From: Nemertoderma westbladi
Taxonomy: Eukaryota; Xenacoelomorpha; Nemertodermatida; Nemertodermatidae
Length of the DNA stretch: 63,714 bases
Assembly: GCA_032718475.1 (NCBI GenBank)
Contig: JAUCBJ010006777.1
Span: forward strand, 1 to 63,714
Direction of reading: 5' to 3'
The stretch's first letter is position 1; each line of letters starts with the position of its first letter. The notes below the pieces were generated by a model, which saw nothing but the letters and a program-made list of their open reading frames with translations, was not told the origin of the DNA and searched no databases. The translations under genes were made by a program, and so were the position numbers. Positions 10,326-20,158 of the stretch are shown one piece after another.

Positions 10326-11906
10326 TTATTTACTAATACTAGTTGGAGATTTGTAGTCTCCAGACTCATTTCGAGTCTCTTCAAGAAGTACGAGACGTTG
10401 AGTCGGTCTATCTACTGTACGACCGTCAATTGTCCGTACCGTCACGGTTCTTGTCACTCCATCCATAGATGGATGTGTGGCTAAAATGACACCTGTTATC
10501 CAGAAGCGTCTTTTTAGATTCACTTCTGTCAACAGCACGTGATCTCCCGGCTTTAATGCACGGGTATTATTGTACCAGTTTGTTCTGGCTGAAATAGAGG
10601 GCAAATAATGGTTTTGCCATATTTCCCAGAATTTGTTAGCTAGTAGTTGCGTGATTTTCCACGCTTTTCTACTGTAGCTATCGCCTTCTATTGGAATAGA
10701 AATAGGCGTCAAAGTTGTTGGTGCCTGCATTAGCAGGTGTGCCGGTGTTAAAGCAAATTGGGATTGTTTGTCATCGGGTACTAATACTATTGGTCTAGTA
10801 TTTAGTATTGCCTTGATTTCAACAAACAATGTAGTCAATTGGTCGTCTGTCAAGATGTGGTTTACTGGAATGACTTTTGCCATGGCCGTTTTGATAGATC
10901 TTATCAGTCTCTCCCAGACTCCGCCTCTCCATGGACTGTCTGGAGGATTAAACTTCCAAACAATCTTGTAAGGACGTAGTTCGTCTGAGATTTGATCATG
11001 ATCTAATTTCTTGAAAGCTCTAGCAATTTCATTTCGAGCACCAACAAAGTTTGTACCTTGGTCTGAGTACAAGCATTTTACTAGTCCGCGTCAAGCGATA
11101 AATCGCCGCAATGCTAGTATAAACGCGTTGGTGGAAAGATCCATCACACGTTCAATATGAACTGCCCTACTGGACATACATGTGAAAATCAGTCCCCAGC
11201 GTTTTACTAGTATACGTCCATGTTTCGTATGTATGGGACCAAAGCAATCAATTCCAGTCTCTGTGAAAAGTGGTCTGAATGCTTGTAGTCGTGCTTGTGG
11301 AAGTTCACTCATTTCTTGGGTACCTATTCTAGAATGTACCTTTTTACAAATAATACATGTACGCGTCACTGAACTTAACGCTTTACTGGGTCTAATTAAT
11401 ACAAATCTAGTACGTAAGTAAGAAAGACAATGGTGTCTTCCAGCGTGTTTTAGATGTAAATGTGCGTCCAGTATCATTGCACGTTGTAATTCGTGATGTT
11501 GCGGTATTATTATTGGGTACCTAAAGTTAGTATTAAAGTCAATGTTTTGAAGCCGAGATTTATGACAAATTAAGCCATTATAAATTATCGGACTCCAACT
11601 CAATATTGGTGACGACTTGATTGGTTGACCTTGACTTATAGATGTGAATTCGCGTGCGAAATATCGCAATTGGTAATGGCGAATTAATTTAATTTCACAT
11701 CTGTCTATTTCAGTCAATGTAAGTCGGCGTGTAAAGTCGCGTTTGCCTTTAACGTATTGTACAAAACATACAATCCACGCTAATTTTCGGCACGCGCTTG
11801 TCCAAGAATCTGTCAAGTTGACAATGCGGTCGACGTAAGTATTTGTGACGTCATCAGGTAAGTCAATGATGAGTTTAGAAGGTTTTGTTTTACTAGATGG
11901 GCCCAC
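10326..11906 (-). pseudogene. pol: BEL-A integrase (pol C-terminal part), with internal TGA
   Basis: Covers the integrase that joins element DNA to the host chromosome. Read on the - strand from 11906: an N-terminal linker with the conserved D-D-V-T-N-T-Y-V-D-R-I, the H2C2 zinc-binding module (H...HH...C-I-I-C), then the catalytic core with I-D-C-F-G-P-I (first Asp), D-Q-G-T-N-F-V-G (second Asp) and P-W-R-G-G-V-W-E (Glu). The C-terminal part has the BEL-type D-H-V-L-L-T and G-V-T-R-T-V-T-V-R-T-I-D-G-R segments. A TGA at 11093-11091 interrupts the frame between the two aspartates where BEL-B has an Arg codon. The frame is shifted relative to 11954-12880, so pol is broken here as well. Confidence 0.85.
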
Positions 11907-11914
11907 GAGTCTGC
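11895..11914 (-). repeat. 20-bp palindrome unit A6 (divergent)
   Basis: Degenerate unit in the linker before integrase, at the position orthologous to BEL-B 38387-38406; both encode G-R-x-V-G-type residues. Confidence 0.4.
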
Positions 11915-11953
11915 CGGTAGGTATTCCCTTGTTGACTGTTGATCCGTCCGGGT

Positions 11954-12880
11954 CTACAAGTAATTTGTCTTCTTCGTCTTCTTACCTTGATTGTCAGTAC
12001 TTTGTAAGTCGATCGTTAATGGTGGTTTGAACTCTATGGGGTCACTGGGTTTCGGTAAAATTATTTTTCTGCCGATATTAATCCCAGGTCTCACCGTAGG
12101 TTGCAAGTTTGGTATGTCTCTTGAGCGCAAAGTAACCCCTGTATTTACATTATCATAGGTACTACCCACATCTGTAATACATGAGGTTTCACTGTGCTTA
12201 TGGTTACTCAAGAGTGTCAAATTCGGTAGTTTGTCAATAGAAGGCCGCTCCAATAGGGAAACTGCGGCTTTATTATTTGTCAATGCGTTACTAATGTCTG
12301 GTAGAACATTTTGTGATGTTTCTGACAAAATGTCTAGTAGACTGTCTAGTAATGCGTCTGGTTGTTTGTCAACAGAAGGCCGCTCCAATAGGAAAACTGC
12401 GGCTTTACTATCTGTCAATACGTTACTAGTGTCTTGTTGAATATTTTGTGATATGTCTTGTAAAATGTTTCGCGGAACATCCGGCGAAACGTCTTGTGAC
12501 ATGTCTGGCAAAACGTCTGGTTGACCGTCTAGTAACGTGTCTGGTTGACCGTCTGGCGATATGTCTGGTGTAGAAAGGCTCGCAAGTCTTCCCTTCTTGA
12601 CTTTGGAAGTTATATCTTTCCATTTCGCCTTCGGTTTTTTCTTGAGTTTAGCCGTCGTCCTTTTCTTTGCCTTCCCCTTTTTCGGTTTCTTAATTTCGGC
12701 ATCCTTAGGGATGGTGTTAGACTTGTTGTCGTATAATGGCGGCCAATCTTGTATCGCTTTCTGCAAGAATTGGGGTCCGTGTTGCCAAAATTCTTTGTTC
12801 TCCGGTTTACAGAATTCCTCAGGCATCATTCCTCGCGACGCAATATCAGCTGGATTTTGTGGTCCGGACAATGTCGCCAA
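11954..12880 (-). pseudogene. pol: BEL-A pol segment: RNase H end and long linker to integrase
   Basis: Begins with the BEL/Pao signature G-P-Q-N-P-A-D-I-A-S-R-G and then F-W-x-x-G-P-x-F-L, which close the RT/RNase H part of the polyprotein. It continues as a low-complexity linker: a Lys-rich basic stretch, then Asp/Gln/Pro-rich tandem units (D-I-S-P-D, D-V-L-P-D) encoded by an imperfect 15-24 nt minisatellite. It overlaps the larger pol frame because a one-base loss near 12873 shifts the frame. The linker corresponds to the Pro-Asp repeat of BEL-B at about 37690-38110. A second frameshift near 11954 separates it from integrase. Confidence 0.75.
12573..12592 (-). repeat. 20-bp palindrome unit A5 (RNase H-integrase linker)
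   Basis: Plus-strand GAAAGGCTCGCAAGTCTTCC; translated as G-R-L-A-S-L-S. BEL-B has no unit at the matching place. Confidence 0.75.
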
Positions 12881-15800
12881 TCTTCCTTTATTGAACGGTC
12901 TAGGATTTCCACACGACGGTTAGCTACGAATGTCTTGAATTCGAGTGTGTCGTTGTTTATATAAAATAAAACTAACGTTGCGTCAGTCCAATAAAATATC
13001 CGTAAACTCGACTGTAATTCCGTCTGTATAAGGCTTACAATTGTAGTTGACAGAGTTGCCGCTTGTAGCTCAGCGCGTGGTGTCGTCATATACTTAGTAG
13101 GCATGGTCTTAGCCTTAGAAGTAATGAGTGACACATCGAACTCGTCTGAGTCTACTTGTCTGCGCAAATACGCTGTCACTCCAAAGCCATTGTCACTGGC
13201 GTCGGAAAAACAATGTAATTCTAAGTTGTCAGGAAATGTTGTCTGTAATGGAAAATATACCCGGGGTATGGAATAATCTTCTAATGAAGAGAATTGCGCC
13301 TCGCAAGTTTTCCATAGGTCTACTTGATCTGATGAGATCTGTTCGTCCCATGTCAGTCCATCTTTCCAAATACTGCGCATATATATTCTTGCTTGCAGTA
13401 TTATTGGGCTGATGAAACCTAATGGATCGAACAATCGACTCAGTTTCGACAAGCAGGACCTCTTGGTCAGAGTATCTCCTTGAGTGTCCAGTCTTACCTT
13501 CACCCGGAAGTTGTCTGTGTTTGGGTCCCAAAATAGGCCCAACACCTTGGTCGTCGGTAGTGGTTCAAACTCTAGGTCAATGTCACCACCTCCACGCTCA
13601 GTCGTTCCAAATGAATCCACTAATTCGGCACTGTTTGAGGCGAACTTGGTGAGGTTAAAACCTCCGCCTGCTAAACAGTCCCGTAATTGATGTGCTACTG
13701 TGATAGCACGCTCTACTGTGTCACAACTTTGTAATCCATCGTCGACGTAAAAGTCTCGTTCCACAATCTGGATTACCTCTGGGTCGTATATATGTTTCTG
13801 GTCCCTAGCGGTTTGTTTTAGGGCGTACATCGTACAGTTTGGGCTGTCCCTGGCACCGAAAACGCGAACTTGCATTTGGTAAGTCGCCGGTGGTAGACTT
13901 AAGTCTCCTTCCGGGTACCAGAGGAACCTTAAACTGTCTCTGTCTTGCTCTAACGCTCGCACTTGGTGAAACATCGCTTTGACGTCACAAGTAAAGACTA
14001 CTTGGCGTTGACGGAAGCGCATAATCACGCCCATGAGATAATTGTTCATGTTCGGTCCGTCCATCAACTCACTATTGAGGGACATTCCCTCAAACAGAGT
14101 CGCGCAGTCATTAACTACACGTACTTTGTCTGGTTTGTCGGGATGTCTCACGTAGTGATGTGGTAAGTAGTATGTCTGGTCTGTTACAATCTCTGGGTTA
14201 GTCATTCGGATAGCGTATCCTTTGGTCAAATACGTCTCCATCTGGGTATTATACTGCAGATGGGCTTTCTCGTCCTTTAATAGACGTTGTCGTATTGATT
14301 TTAAACGTCTTAAGGCTAGCGGATAATTATTAATAAGTTTAGGACTTTGGCTACGCCATAACATCCCTACCTCATAATGTCCATCTTTCGTCTGGCGGAT
14401 AGTATCTTCCATGATCTTTAAAGATTGTTTCTCTTGTTCCGACATACATGGTTCGTAGCTACCAGGTTCAGCTGTATCTTGTTCTAACCACCTGATAGTC
14501 TTCTCCGTTAATTCCTTATCCAGTGCAGCTTGTTCCACTTGATGATTTCTTAACGCGTCGTCATCGATATCGACGGGCATTGTTGAGGTTATTGGTGTAG
14601 ATAGACTCGCAAGCCTTCCGGCGTTATCATCTGTCGTCGATGGAATCTCTGGCTGACTCGTCTTCTTCCCAAGTTCTAAACTCACCTGGTGGATTGGCTG
14701 CTCCTTGTGACTTATTGTATTCGCTACACATGTCGTACTTGTCACTTTGTCGTGTTTTGTCGACGCTTGTGTAGTATAGTCTTTGTCATGTGAAAAGGAA
14801 TGAATTGAAGTTGTAGTTAATAAACTACATGTACTTTGTACATCATCCTCTTCATCGCTTATATCTAGTGTGCGCACAGGCGCTCGAGTAAACCAACCTA
14901 TCGGCGTTCTGCAGGCATATGTATTTCCTGCTACGACTACCGATGGTGTGGTTTCCCACACTTGATGTAGGTTGAATTGGTCCGTCCCGATCAGCATTGC
15001 TACTGATCTATAATTGACTGGACATTCAGGTACACCAAGGTGTCTGAAATACTTACAATCCTCTAGAGATTGTTCCGGCACAGGGCCTAGTAAATTACAA
15101 AAGTCCTTCGTGGCCGCAAAGGTTAAATCCTTGAAGGGCAACAAAGACCTCTCCTTTTCGCTATGTTGCGATTTCGGAAGAAGAGTGTCTAAGTTTAACT
15201 TAACTCTTGTTACTGGTATTGCACGTTGTCCATGCATACTACTTACGGTGTAACTGACGTGCTTACCTTGTCTAAGATCGGTAACGACATCAGCTACTTT
15301 CTTGTCCACGTAGCTATGAGATGAGGCTGAATCTAGAATAGCGTAGATTATTTTGCTCCCCTTTGTGCCAGTGATCTTAATCGGAATTACGCCAAAACCT
15401 TTCAGCTGATCAGTCGTCAGAAGCGCGATCGATGGTTGTTCGTCTCCATCCGAATATACGTCGTCATCTTCCGACTCTTCGTCCGACGATCCGGATTGTT
15501 CTGAGAAGCAATCCTTAATATGTGTCACGAAAGTTGGAGTCGTTTTCGATTCTCGATTCTTATACGCGGTGTTGCATTTTGCTGCAGCTTCCGGGTGTTC
15601 CCTGGCGAAGCATTTGGTCGGCGTATGGCTGTCAGTATAGAGCAAACCGTCGTGGTTGCGTCCACAGGATGGACATGTGTCGGTATTTGGGCAATCTTTA
15701 CGGACATGTCCATGTCGCGTACACCGCCAACAAGAGTCCAATGGCCGTATCTGCAGCCGTCGTTCTTCCGAGTTTAACTCGCGAAACTGCCGACAACCTC

Positions 15801-16950
15801 TTAACTTGTGACCGGTATACCGCTTGCCTAAATGCTCGCAGTATTGGCAACGGCTGAAATCTGCACTCAGTTGCTGTCTGGTCTGTTTTATTCCAATAGG
15901 CGCAGATACCCTACTACCGTCCGAGAATTGTCGGGTTTCCGTCGGTGTGGCGTAAGTGGCCGTCTTGGTGGATGTTGTCTGTTGTTTTTGTCGGTTTGAG
16001 GATGGTAAGGTGATTCCTTCTGCTACGATGTGTTGGTCAGTGTAGTTAGATCGTGTCTCTACCACCGCTTCCCTGGATATCAAAAGGTATACATCTTCCA
16101 GTTTTAAGAATCCACCCCGCTCTTCCCGCTGGTATTCGATCTTCCTCCACTCCCGACGAAGTCGGTGGTGGAGTCGTCCTATGATCTTTAATAAGACTGT
16201 AGGGGTATTCCCGTAGTCAAGTTGTCCAATAGATCTCAATGTAGTGATAGCGTTCTTTATTTCGTCTTCTAGTTTCAATAAGTCAACGGGTTTAGTAATA
16301 GCCCCTCCCTTACAGAGTTCCTCTATCACTGACCTGGCCATGCTGACTGTACCTCCGTAGATCAAAGTTAAGCGATAGTACACTAGTTCGAAGGCGTCTG
16401 GTACACCAACAAAGGTCTCCGCCAAACGTTTGGGTTCTCCCGACAATGTTTGAAGCAGGTAATTAAACTTCTCCCGTGATGTAAAGGCGCACACAGCGAT
16501 CTGAGATTCAACATAGTCTACGAAAGTATGCCAGTGTTTGGAGCTACCGGAAAACTTCGGTGGTTGTTGTACCGGTAGTCCTTGTCTAGCTGCGAATTTC
16601 GCTATTTCCTCAGCAACGTTCAGAGTTTCGCGTCCTTGGTTGGTAATCTGGTTGATGTTCCTTCTTGGCGCCTTTCCCTGATACGATGTGTTTCTCGAAG
16701 GTATTGGTCTTTGCGGTTCCTTCGGGTGTCTATTGTGTTCGAACGTAGTGTTCTTCGAACTATCGGTTTGAACTTCCTCCAGACGTTCCTCAATCTGAGC
16801 CAACTTGTTAACAACTGGTCGCAGAATGTCGGCGAACTGTTGTGTACTAATCGCGTCTGTTGGTTGTAACGCCTTCTGTGTTGGTGTATTTCGTGGAGGA
16901 TTGTCTACAAAGGAGTTGTCTGAACGCTCGCGTTTGTATTCATCGGCCAC
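12826..16950 (-). CDS. pol: BEL-A Pol polyprotein: DUF1759, zinc knuckles, protease, RT, RNase H
   Basis: 1374 codons. Order by residue: DUF1759-type capsid region about 130-300 (P-P-K-F-S-G...H-W; F-N-Y-L-L-Q-T-L-S-G); cysteine clusters about 368 and 410 (C-x2-C...; C-W-R-C-T-R-H-G-H-V-R-K-D-C) that should bind nucleic acid; aspartic protease (DUF1758) about 540, with D-S-A in place of the usual D-S/T-G; RT with F-T-C-D-V-K-A-M-F-H and catalytic Y-V-D-D-G near 1068; RNase H-like region near 1250 (F-S-D-A-S-D-N-G). The first Met is arbitrary: the frame is continuous with the upstream gag apart from one TGA at 17034-17032. The C-terminal residues after W-R-H are out of frame because of a one-base loss. 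The product would mature Gag and make cDNA in cytoplasmic particles. Confidence 0.9.
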   Translation of the reverse strand: MADEYKRERSDNSFVDNPPRNTPTQKALQPTDAISTQQFADILRPVVNKLAQIEERLEEVQTDSSKNTTFEHNRHPKEPQRPIPSRNTSYQGKAPRRNINQITNQGRETLNVAEEIAKFAARQGLPVQQPPKFSGSSKHWHTFVDYVESQIAVCAFTSREKFNYLLQTLSGEPKRLAETFVGVPDAFELVYYRLTLIYGGTVSMARSVIEELCKGGAITKPVDLLKLEDEIKNAITTLRSIGQLDYGNTPTVLLKIIGRLHHRLRREWRKIEYQREERGGFLKLEDVYLLISREAVVETRSNYTDQHIVAEGITLPSSNRQKQQTTSTKTATYATPTETRQFSDGSRVSAPIGIKQTRQQLSADFSRCQYCEHLGKRYTGHKLRGCRQFRELNSEERRLQIRPLDSCWRCTRHGHVRKDCPNTDTCPSCGRNHDGLLYTDSHTPTKCFAREHPEAAAKCNTAYKNRESKTTPTFVTHIKDCFSEQSGSSDEESEDDDVYSDGDEQPSIALLTTDQLKGFGVIPIKITGTKGSKIIYAILDSASSHSYVDKKVADVVTDLRQGKHVSYTVSSMHGQRAIPVTRVKLNLDTLLPKSQHSEKERSLLPFKDLTFAATKDFCNLLGPVPEQSLEDCKYFRHLGVPECPVNYRSVAMLIGTDQFNLHQVWETTPSVVVAGNTYACRTPIGWFTRAPVRTLDISDEEDDVQSTCSLLTTTSIHSFSHDKDYTTQASTKHDKVTSTTCVANTISHKEQPIHQVSLELGKKTSQPEIPSTTDDNAGRLASLSTPITSTMPVDIDDDALRNHQVEQAALDKELTEKTIRWLEQDTAEPGSYEPCMSEQEKQSLKIMEDTIRQTKDGHYEVGMLWRSQSPKLINNYPLALRRLKSIRQRLLKDEKAHLQYNTQMETYLTKGYAIRMTNPEIVTDQTYYLPHHYVRHPDKPDKVRVVNDCATLFEGMSLNSELMDGPNMNNYLMGVIMRFRQRQVVFTCDVKAMFHQVRALEQDRDSLRFLWYPEGDLSLPPATYQMQVRVFGARDSPNCTMYALKQTARDQKHIYDPEVIQIVERDFYVDDGLQSCDTVERAITVAHQLRDCLAGGGFNLTKFASNSAELVDSFGTTERGGGDIDLEFEPLPTTKVLGLFWDPNTDNFRVKVRLDTQGDTLTKRSCLSKLSRLFDPLGFISPIILQARIYMRSIWKDGLTWDEQISSDQVDLWKTCEAQFSSLEDYSIPRVYFPLQTTFPDNLELHCFSDASDNGFGVTAYLRRQVDSDEFDVSLITSKAKTMPTKYMTTPRAELQAATLSTTIVSLIQTELQSSLRIFYWTDATLVLFYINNDTLEFKTFVANRRVEILDRSIKEDWRHCPDHKIQLILRREE
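14600..14619 (-). repeat. 20-bp palindrome unit A4 (protease-RT linker)
   Basis: Plus-strand GATAGACTCGCAAGCCTTCC; translated G-R-L-A-S-L-S. It lies in the same linker where BEL-B carries three units (35566-35741). Confidence 0.75.
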
Positions 16951-17031
16951 CCCTGTTCTAAATACCTCGCGTTTCGGGTAATCCGATTCACTCGAAGTAC
17001 TACTATCATCTGGATACGGTGGCTGACGTGC

Positions 17032-19038
17032 TCACGTCCGTTGCATTGTTCGAATTCTAACGTTCCGCTTTGGAACCTCGTCCACTGTTCTCCGTTGTTC
17101 GTTAGGCTCGCGGGTCTTCCTCGAAGTCGTAGATTGCGATGTAATCTGGTTAGACGGTCGCGTGTCCACTGTTCTCCGTTGTTCGGTAGGCTTACAAGTC
17201 TTCCTCGAAGTCGTAGATTGCGATGTAAACTGAACCGGTGGTCGCGTGACAGCATTTGAATCCACTGGCCGTGTCGGTCGAAACGTCATTGGGTACGTGT
17301 AGTGCGTAACGGGTTTCGGTGTTGAAGGTGGACTCACCTGTTTAGTCATCAGTAGCGCAGGTCTGGTCAATAAACTACTACGATCGGTAATCGGTGGATT
17401 ACTTACCTTGACTTTCAAAATAGGCGACAACGTTGCTCTTGGCGGTATGAATCTGTCCGGAATAACAAACCTGTGTTCCGTCGCACCATGGATAGGAGAA
17501 GTATTACTACTACCGGCGATCGAAACAGGTTCCTTAGTCATAATCGGTGCAAACATAGGAGTTACTTGTGGGAATTGTTGACACAAGTTTTTTAATAATT
17601 GTCGTTCCCGTCCGGGTGCTCCTACGCTTCCTTCCTTCTTCCGTTCCTGAATTTGGCGATGCCTTACCTCTATCTGGTCCAAATCATGTCCATCTTGAGA
17701 TCTCATCGATCGATCACGGGCCTTTAGATCCAGATCTTCCTTGGCGTTCGCTAACTCTCTCGCCTTCTTTTCGAGTTCGAAACGAAGTTTTGCTCCCTTC
17801 TCTCGTTGTTCCATTTGTTGTCGTTGCGCCTCGCACTCCGCTTGTCGTATAGCTGACTGGGCCTTTATTTGCCGTGTCTTCATCTCTGCTCTGGCTTCTA
17901 AAACTAACCGGTTTCTCTCTAACTCCGCCGCTGCCGTTTGTCGCTCTAACTCGGCTGCCGCCGCTGCCGCTGCCGTTTGTCGCTCCAACTCGGCTGCTGC
18001 CGTTCGTTGCGCTAACTCGGCTGCTGCCGTTCGTTGGGCAATGTCTAACTCTAATCTTTCTACTTCAGCTGCTTCTAATTCAGCTTGTTCCTGTAGATGA
18101 GAGATTCTCGCTACATTCGCAACACGTAGTTTCTCTTCCTCTGCCGCCACTTGTATCATTAGCAGTTGAGTCTGTTCCTCCATTTCGTGTTGCTGTCTGT
18201 AGAATTGTTGCTGTTGTCGAGCAACTTCCGACGTGACCATACTTCCCTCGCCAATTTCGCTATGAATACTCACCAGCGATTGATCCAGTATTCCTGGTGC
18301 TAGCTCGATCTGTGCGAGTGAAGTTTCCTTCGTAGCTTCCGGCACGGTTTCCCAATCTCCAACGTCCTCGCCGCACATACGTAAGTGATCCGTCATGCGT
18401 TTCAGTTGTCCATCCAGTCGATACAGTTCTTGTTCTTCTTCGGGCTGTAACAACTCATCGGAAACCGACTCACCTAATAACTGATCCGCTTGCTCTTGCT
18501 GTATCTGCCTAACGGTCATCTTAAACTGAATCAGCTTCTCCCTAGCGATCATTAGTTTCTCGAGGATTCTAAATTGTGTGTCCGCATCCTGTCTTTGTCT
18601 AGCTAGATCTTGTAGGCTGACTAGGTTATCTACGGACTTATGTACTCTACTTTGTACTCTTACCTGTAGAGTGTAGAACTCGAATCGGGACATCGGAGCG
18701 GTCAACTTGTCTAATATGCGTTGTCCTTCTCCAATACTCCTGGTAATATGCGCCATGTATCCTCCGACGCTCCTAACAACGCTTTCCTGACTTCCTGCTG
18801 AACTTACCATGTCCGTTTCCCTATATCTAGGTTGCGGAACAGTTAGAAAGTCCTCGGTCCTGCCGTCACCTCGTACTACGGCATCCGGTACTCCCGTTGG
18901 ATGTACTGGTGACGCACACAGTGTAGGTTCGGTAGGCTCACGAGTCTTCCCCTGTTGTTCTCCCGCTGCTGACTTATCTGCGTCACATGAGTCATAGTCG
19001 GTAGGTGTATTCTTCGCATAGTCTTGTTTGTCGCTCAT
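17032..19038 (-). CDS. gag: BEL-A Gag, coiled-coil rich (668 aa)
   Basis: Starts at MSDKQDYAKN, 812 bp inside the 5' LTR, the first ATG of the long frame. An acidic, polar N-terminus is followed by helical segments, then a long charged coiled coil (about residues 280-480: repeated E-L-E-R-Q-T-A-A-A and E-K-K-A-R-E-L-A-N type units), then a Pro/Thr/Arg-rich tail. It should assemble the particle. The terminating TGA is in the same frame as the following pol; BEL-B has CGA at the aligned codon and no stop, so this looks like a C-to-T nonsense change, though a leaky stop cannot be excluded. Palindrome units are embedded at three places. BEL-B gag (31212 onward) is clearly homologous (P-T-D-Y-D-S-C-D; C-A-S-P-V). 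Confidence 0.8.
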   Translation of the reverse strand: MSDKQDYAKNTPTDYDSCDADKSAAGEQQGKTREPTEPTLCASPVHPTGVPDAVVRGDGRTEDFLTVPQPRYRETDMVSSAGSQESVVRSVGGYMAHITRSIGEGQRILDKLTAPMSRFEFYTLQVRVQSRVHKSVDNLVSLQDLARQRQDADTQFRILEKLMIAREKLIQFKMTVRQIQQEQADQLLGESVSDELLQPEEEQELYRLDGQLKRMTDHLRMCGEDVGDWETVPEATKETSLAQIELAPGILDQSLVSIHSEIGEGSMVTSEVARQQQQFYRQQHEMEEQTQLLMIQVAAEEEKLRVANVARISHLQEQAELEAAEVERLELDIAQRTAAAELAQRTAAAELERQTAAAAAAAELERQTAAAELERNRLVLEARAEMKTRQIKAQSAIRQAECEAQRQQMEQREKGAKLRFELEKKARELANAKEDLDLKARDRSMRSQDGHDLDQIEVRHRQIQERKKEGSVGAPGRERQLLKNLCQQFPQVTPMFAPIMTKEPVSIAGSSNTSPIHGATEHRFVIPDRFIPPRATLSPILKVKVSNPPITDRSSLLTRPALLMTKQVSPPSTPKPVTHYTYPMTFRPTRPVDSNAVTRPPVQFTSQSTTSRKTCKPTEQRRTVDTRPSNQITSQSTTSRKTREPNEQRRTVDEVPKRNVRIRTMQRT
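17101..17120 (-). repeat. 20-bp palindrome unit A3 (gag C-terminus)
   Basis: Plus-strand GTTAGGCTCGCGGGTCTTCC; read in the second frame as K-T-R-E-P-N. It is part of an 84-bp direct repeat with the unit at 17185. Confidence 0.7.
17185..17204 (-). repeat. 20-bp palindrome unit A2 (gag C-terminus)
   Basis: Plus-strand GGTAGGCTTACAAGTCTTCC; read as K-T-C-K-P-T, orthologous to BEL-B 33020-33039 (K-A-C-K-P-T). Confidence 0.75.
18931..18950 (-). repeat. 20-bp palindrome unit A1 (gag N-terminus)
   Basis: Plus-strand GGTAGGCTCACGAGTCTTCC; read as K-T-R-E-P-T. The aligned BEL-B site near 31300 is degenerate. Confidence 0.7.
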
Positions 19039-19850
19039 TTCAGTAGTTGTAAGTCAAGTAAAGTGAGTGTCAAAGTATCGAATTTACCGTATTTATATCT
19101 AAACGGTACTAATTACAGTCATATAAAATTAGCCTACCAGCCAATTTTATAGCAAATGGATAAAATTAGCCTAGCGGCCAATTTTACAGCAAATAAATGT
19201 CACGGTATAAGTATATAATAAAATTAGCCTATCGGCCAATTTTATAACAAATAGGTCGGATAACGATATACGTTATCAAATATATAAATTAAACACAAAT
19301 AATTACGGACTAATTCAGCAATAAACAAAGAAATCGTATGGAATGCATAAATACTTGAGACAGTGGAACCCACAATAATTTTAACTAATACGGTAATGCC
19401 TAACTGATTAATGCAACTTTTCGAACTTACCCACTCCAATAATTCTCCAGAAAAACAGATTCCCAGATAGAAACCGAACGTGAACCTTTCCGTTTCCAAC
19501 GTTGCGGACGAAGTGCGATTTTCTCAACCAAAATTGTTGAGTTATCTATCTCCCAAACTCGTGAAACACGGTCTTGCTCCCGTTACAGTCTAGAAATGAG
19601 CTCTGAATCCTGAAAAACAAAAGAGTTTGGTTTTACTTTTTTTTACGAAAATTTTGTACCAGTATAATATGGTATTTAAACCCTTTTAAACACCGGTATT
19701 CAATTCCAAATATTTTACGCGTTTCAAATCAAAATTTTTTATTTCAAAAAATTAGCACTTAGCTAATCAAATACAAATTTTACCTCAAAATACAAAATTT
19801 TTAAATAATTTTGTTCTACTAAACTGTAGTTCAGTGAATCATATTCCTAC
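19039..19850 (-). other. BEL-A 5' leader
   Basis: About 810 nt between the 5' LTR and gag. It is homologous over long stretches to the BEL-B leader (30036-31211), including a pyrimidine-rich tract ending TTTTCAGGA that resembles a 3' splice site in both. A primer-binding site of the usual TGG... form is not visible next to the LTR. Three 34-bp repeats lie near gag. Confidence 0.6.
19124..19252 (-). repeat. Three 34-bp direct repeats in BEL-A leader
   Basis: Copies at 19124-19157, 19161-19194 and 19219-19252 share AAAATTAGCCTA...CCAATTTTA; each is partly self-complementary. The BEL-B leader shows only a loosely similar segment near 31045. Confidence 0.75.
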
Positions 19851-20147
19851 TAATGTGAGAAACCCAAATATATACTCCTACTGTATGAAGAGACAGTAAC
19901 AAATACGCGAATCCTGCAATATCGTACTATAGAGTCTGTGAATCAAAGCATAAATCCGACCTTCTCACCAAAACAGTAAACTCTAAGTAAGCGAACCTAT
20001 TGCAGTATCGGTCTCTTATAACCGGTGAGGCAGAAAACAGTCTACGAACGGACAAACTTCGGTAAAACAAAATCCCGCGCAGCGAATCCTAAAATCGGGC
20101 TGACTCACTGACGGACTAAGGGCGCTCGTATACTTTGCCGCGGTGTG

Positions 20148-20158
20148 ATTTATATGGT
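20148..20158 (-). promoter_or_regulatory. BEL-A core promoter TATA element
   Basis: Minus-strand CCATATAAATC, followed by ACACCGCGGC. The CCATATAAATCACACCGCGG block is identical in the otherwise divergent LTR-B (29840-29859), so it is probably the transcription start region. It lies about 300 bp before the LTR end. Confidence 0.65.
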
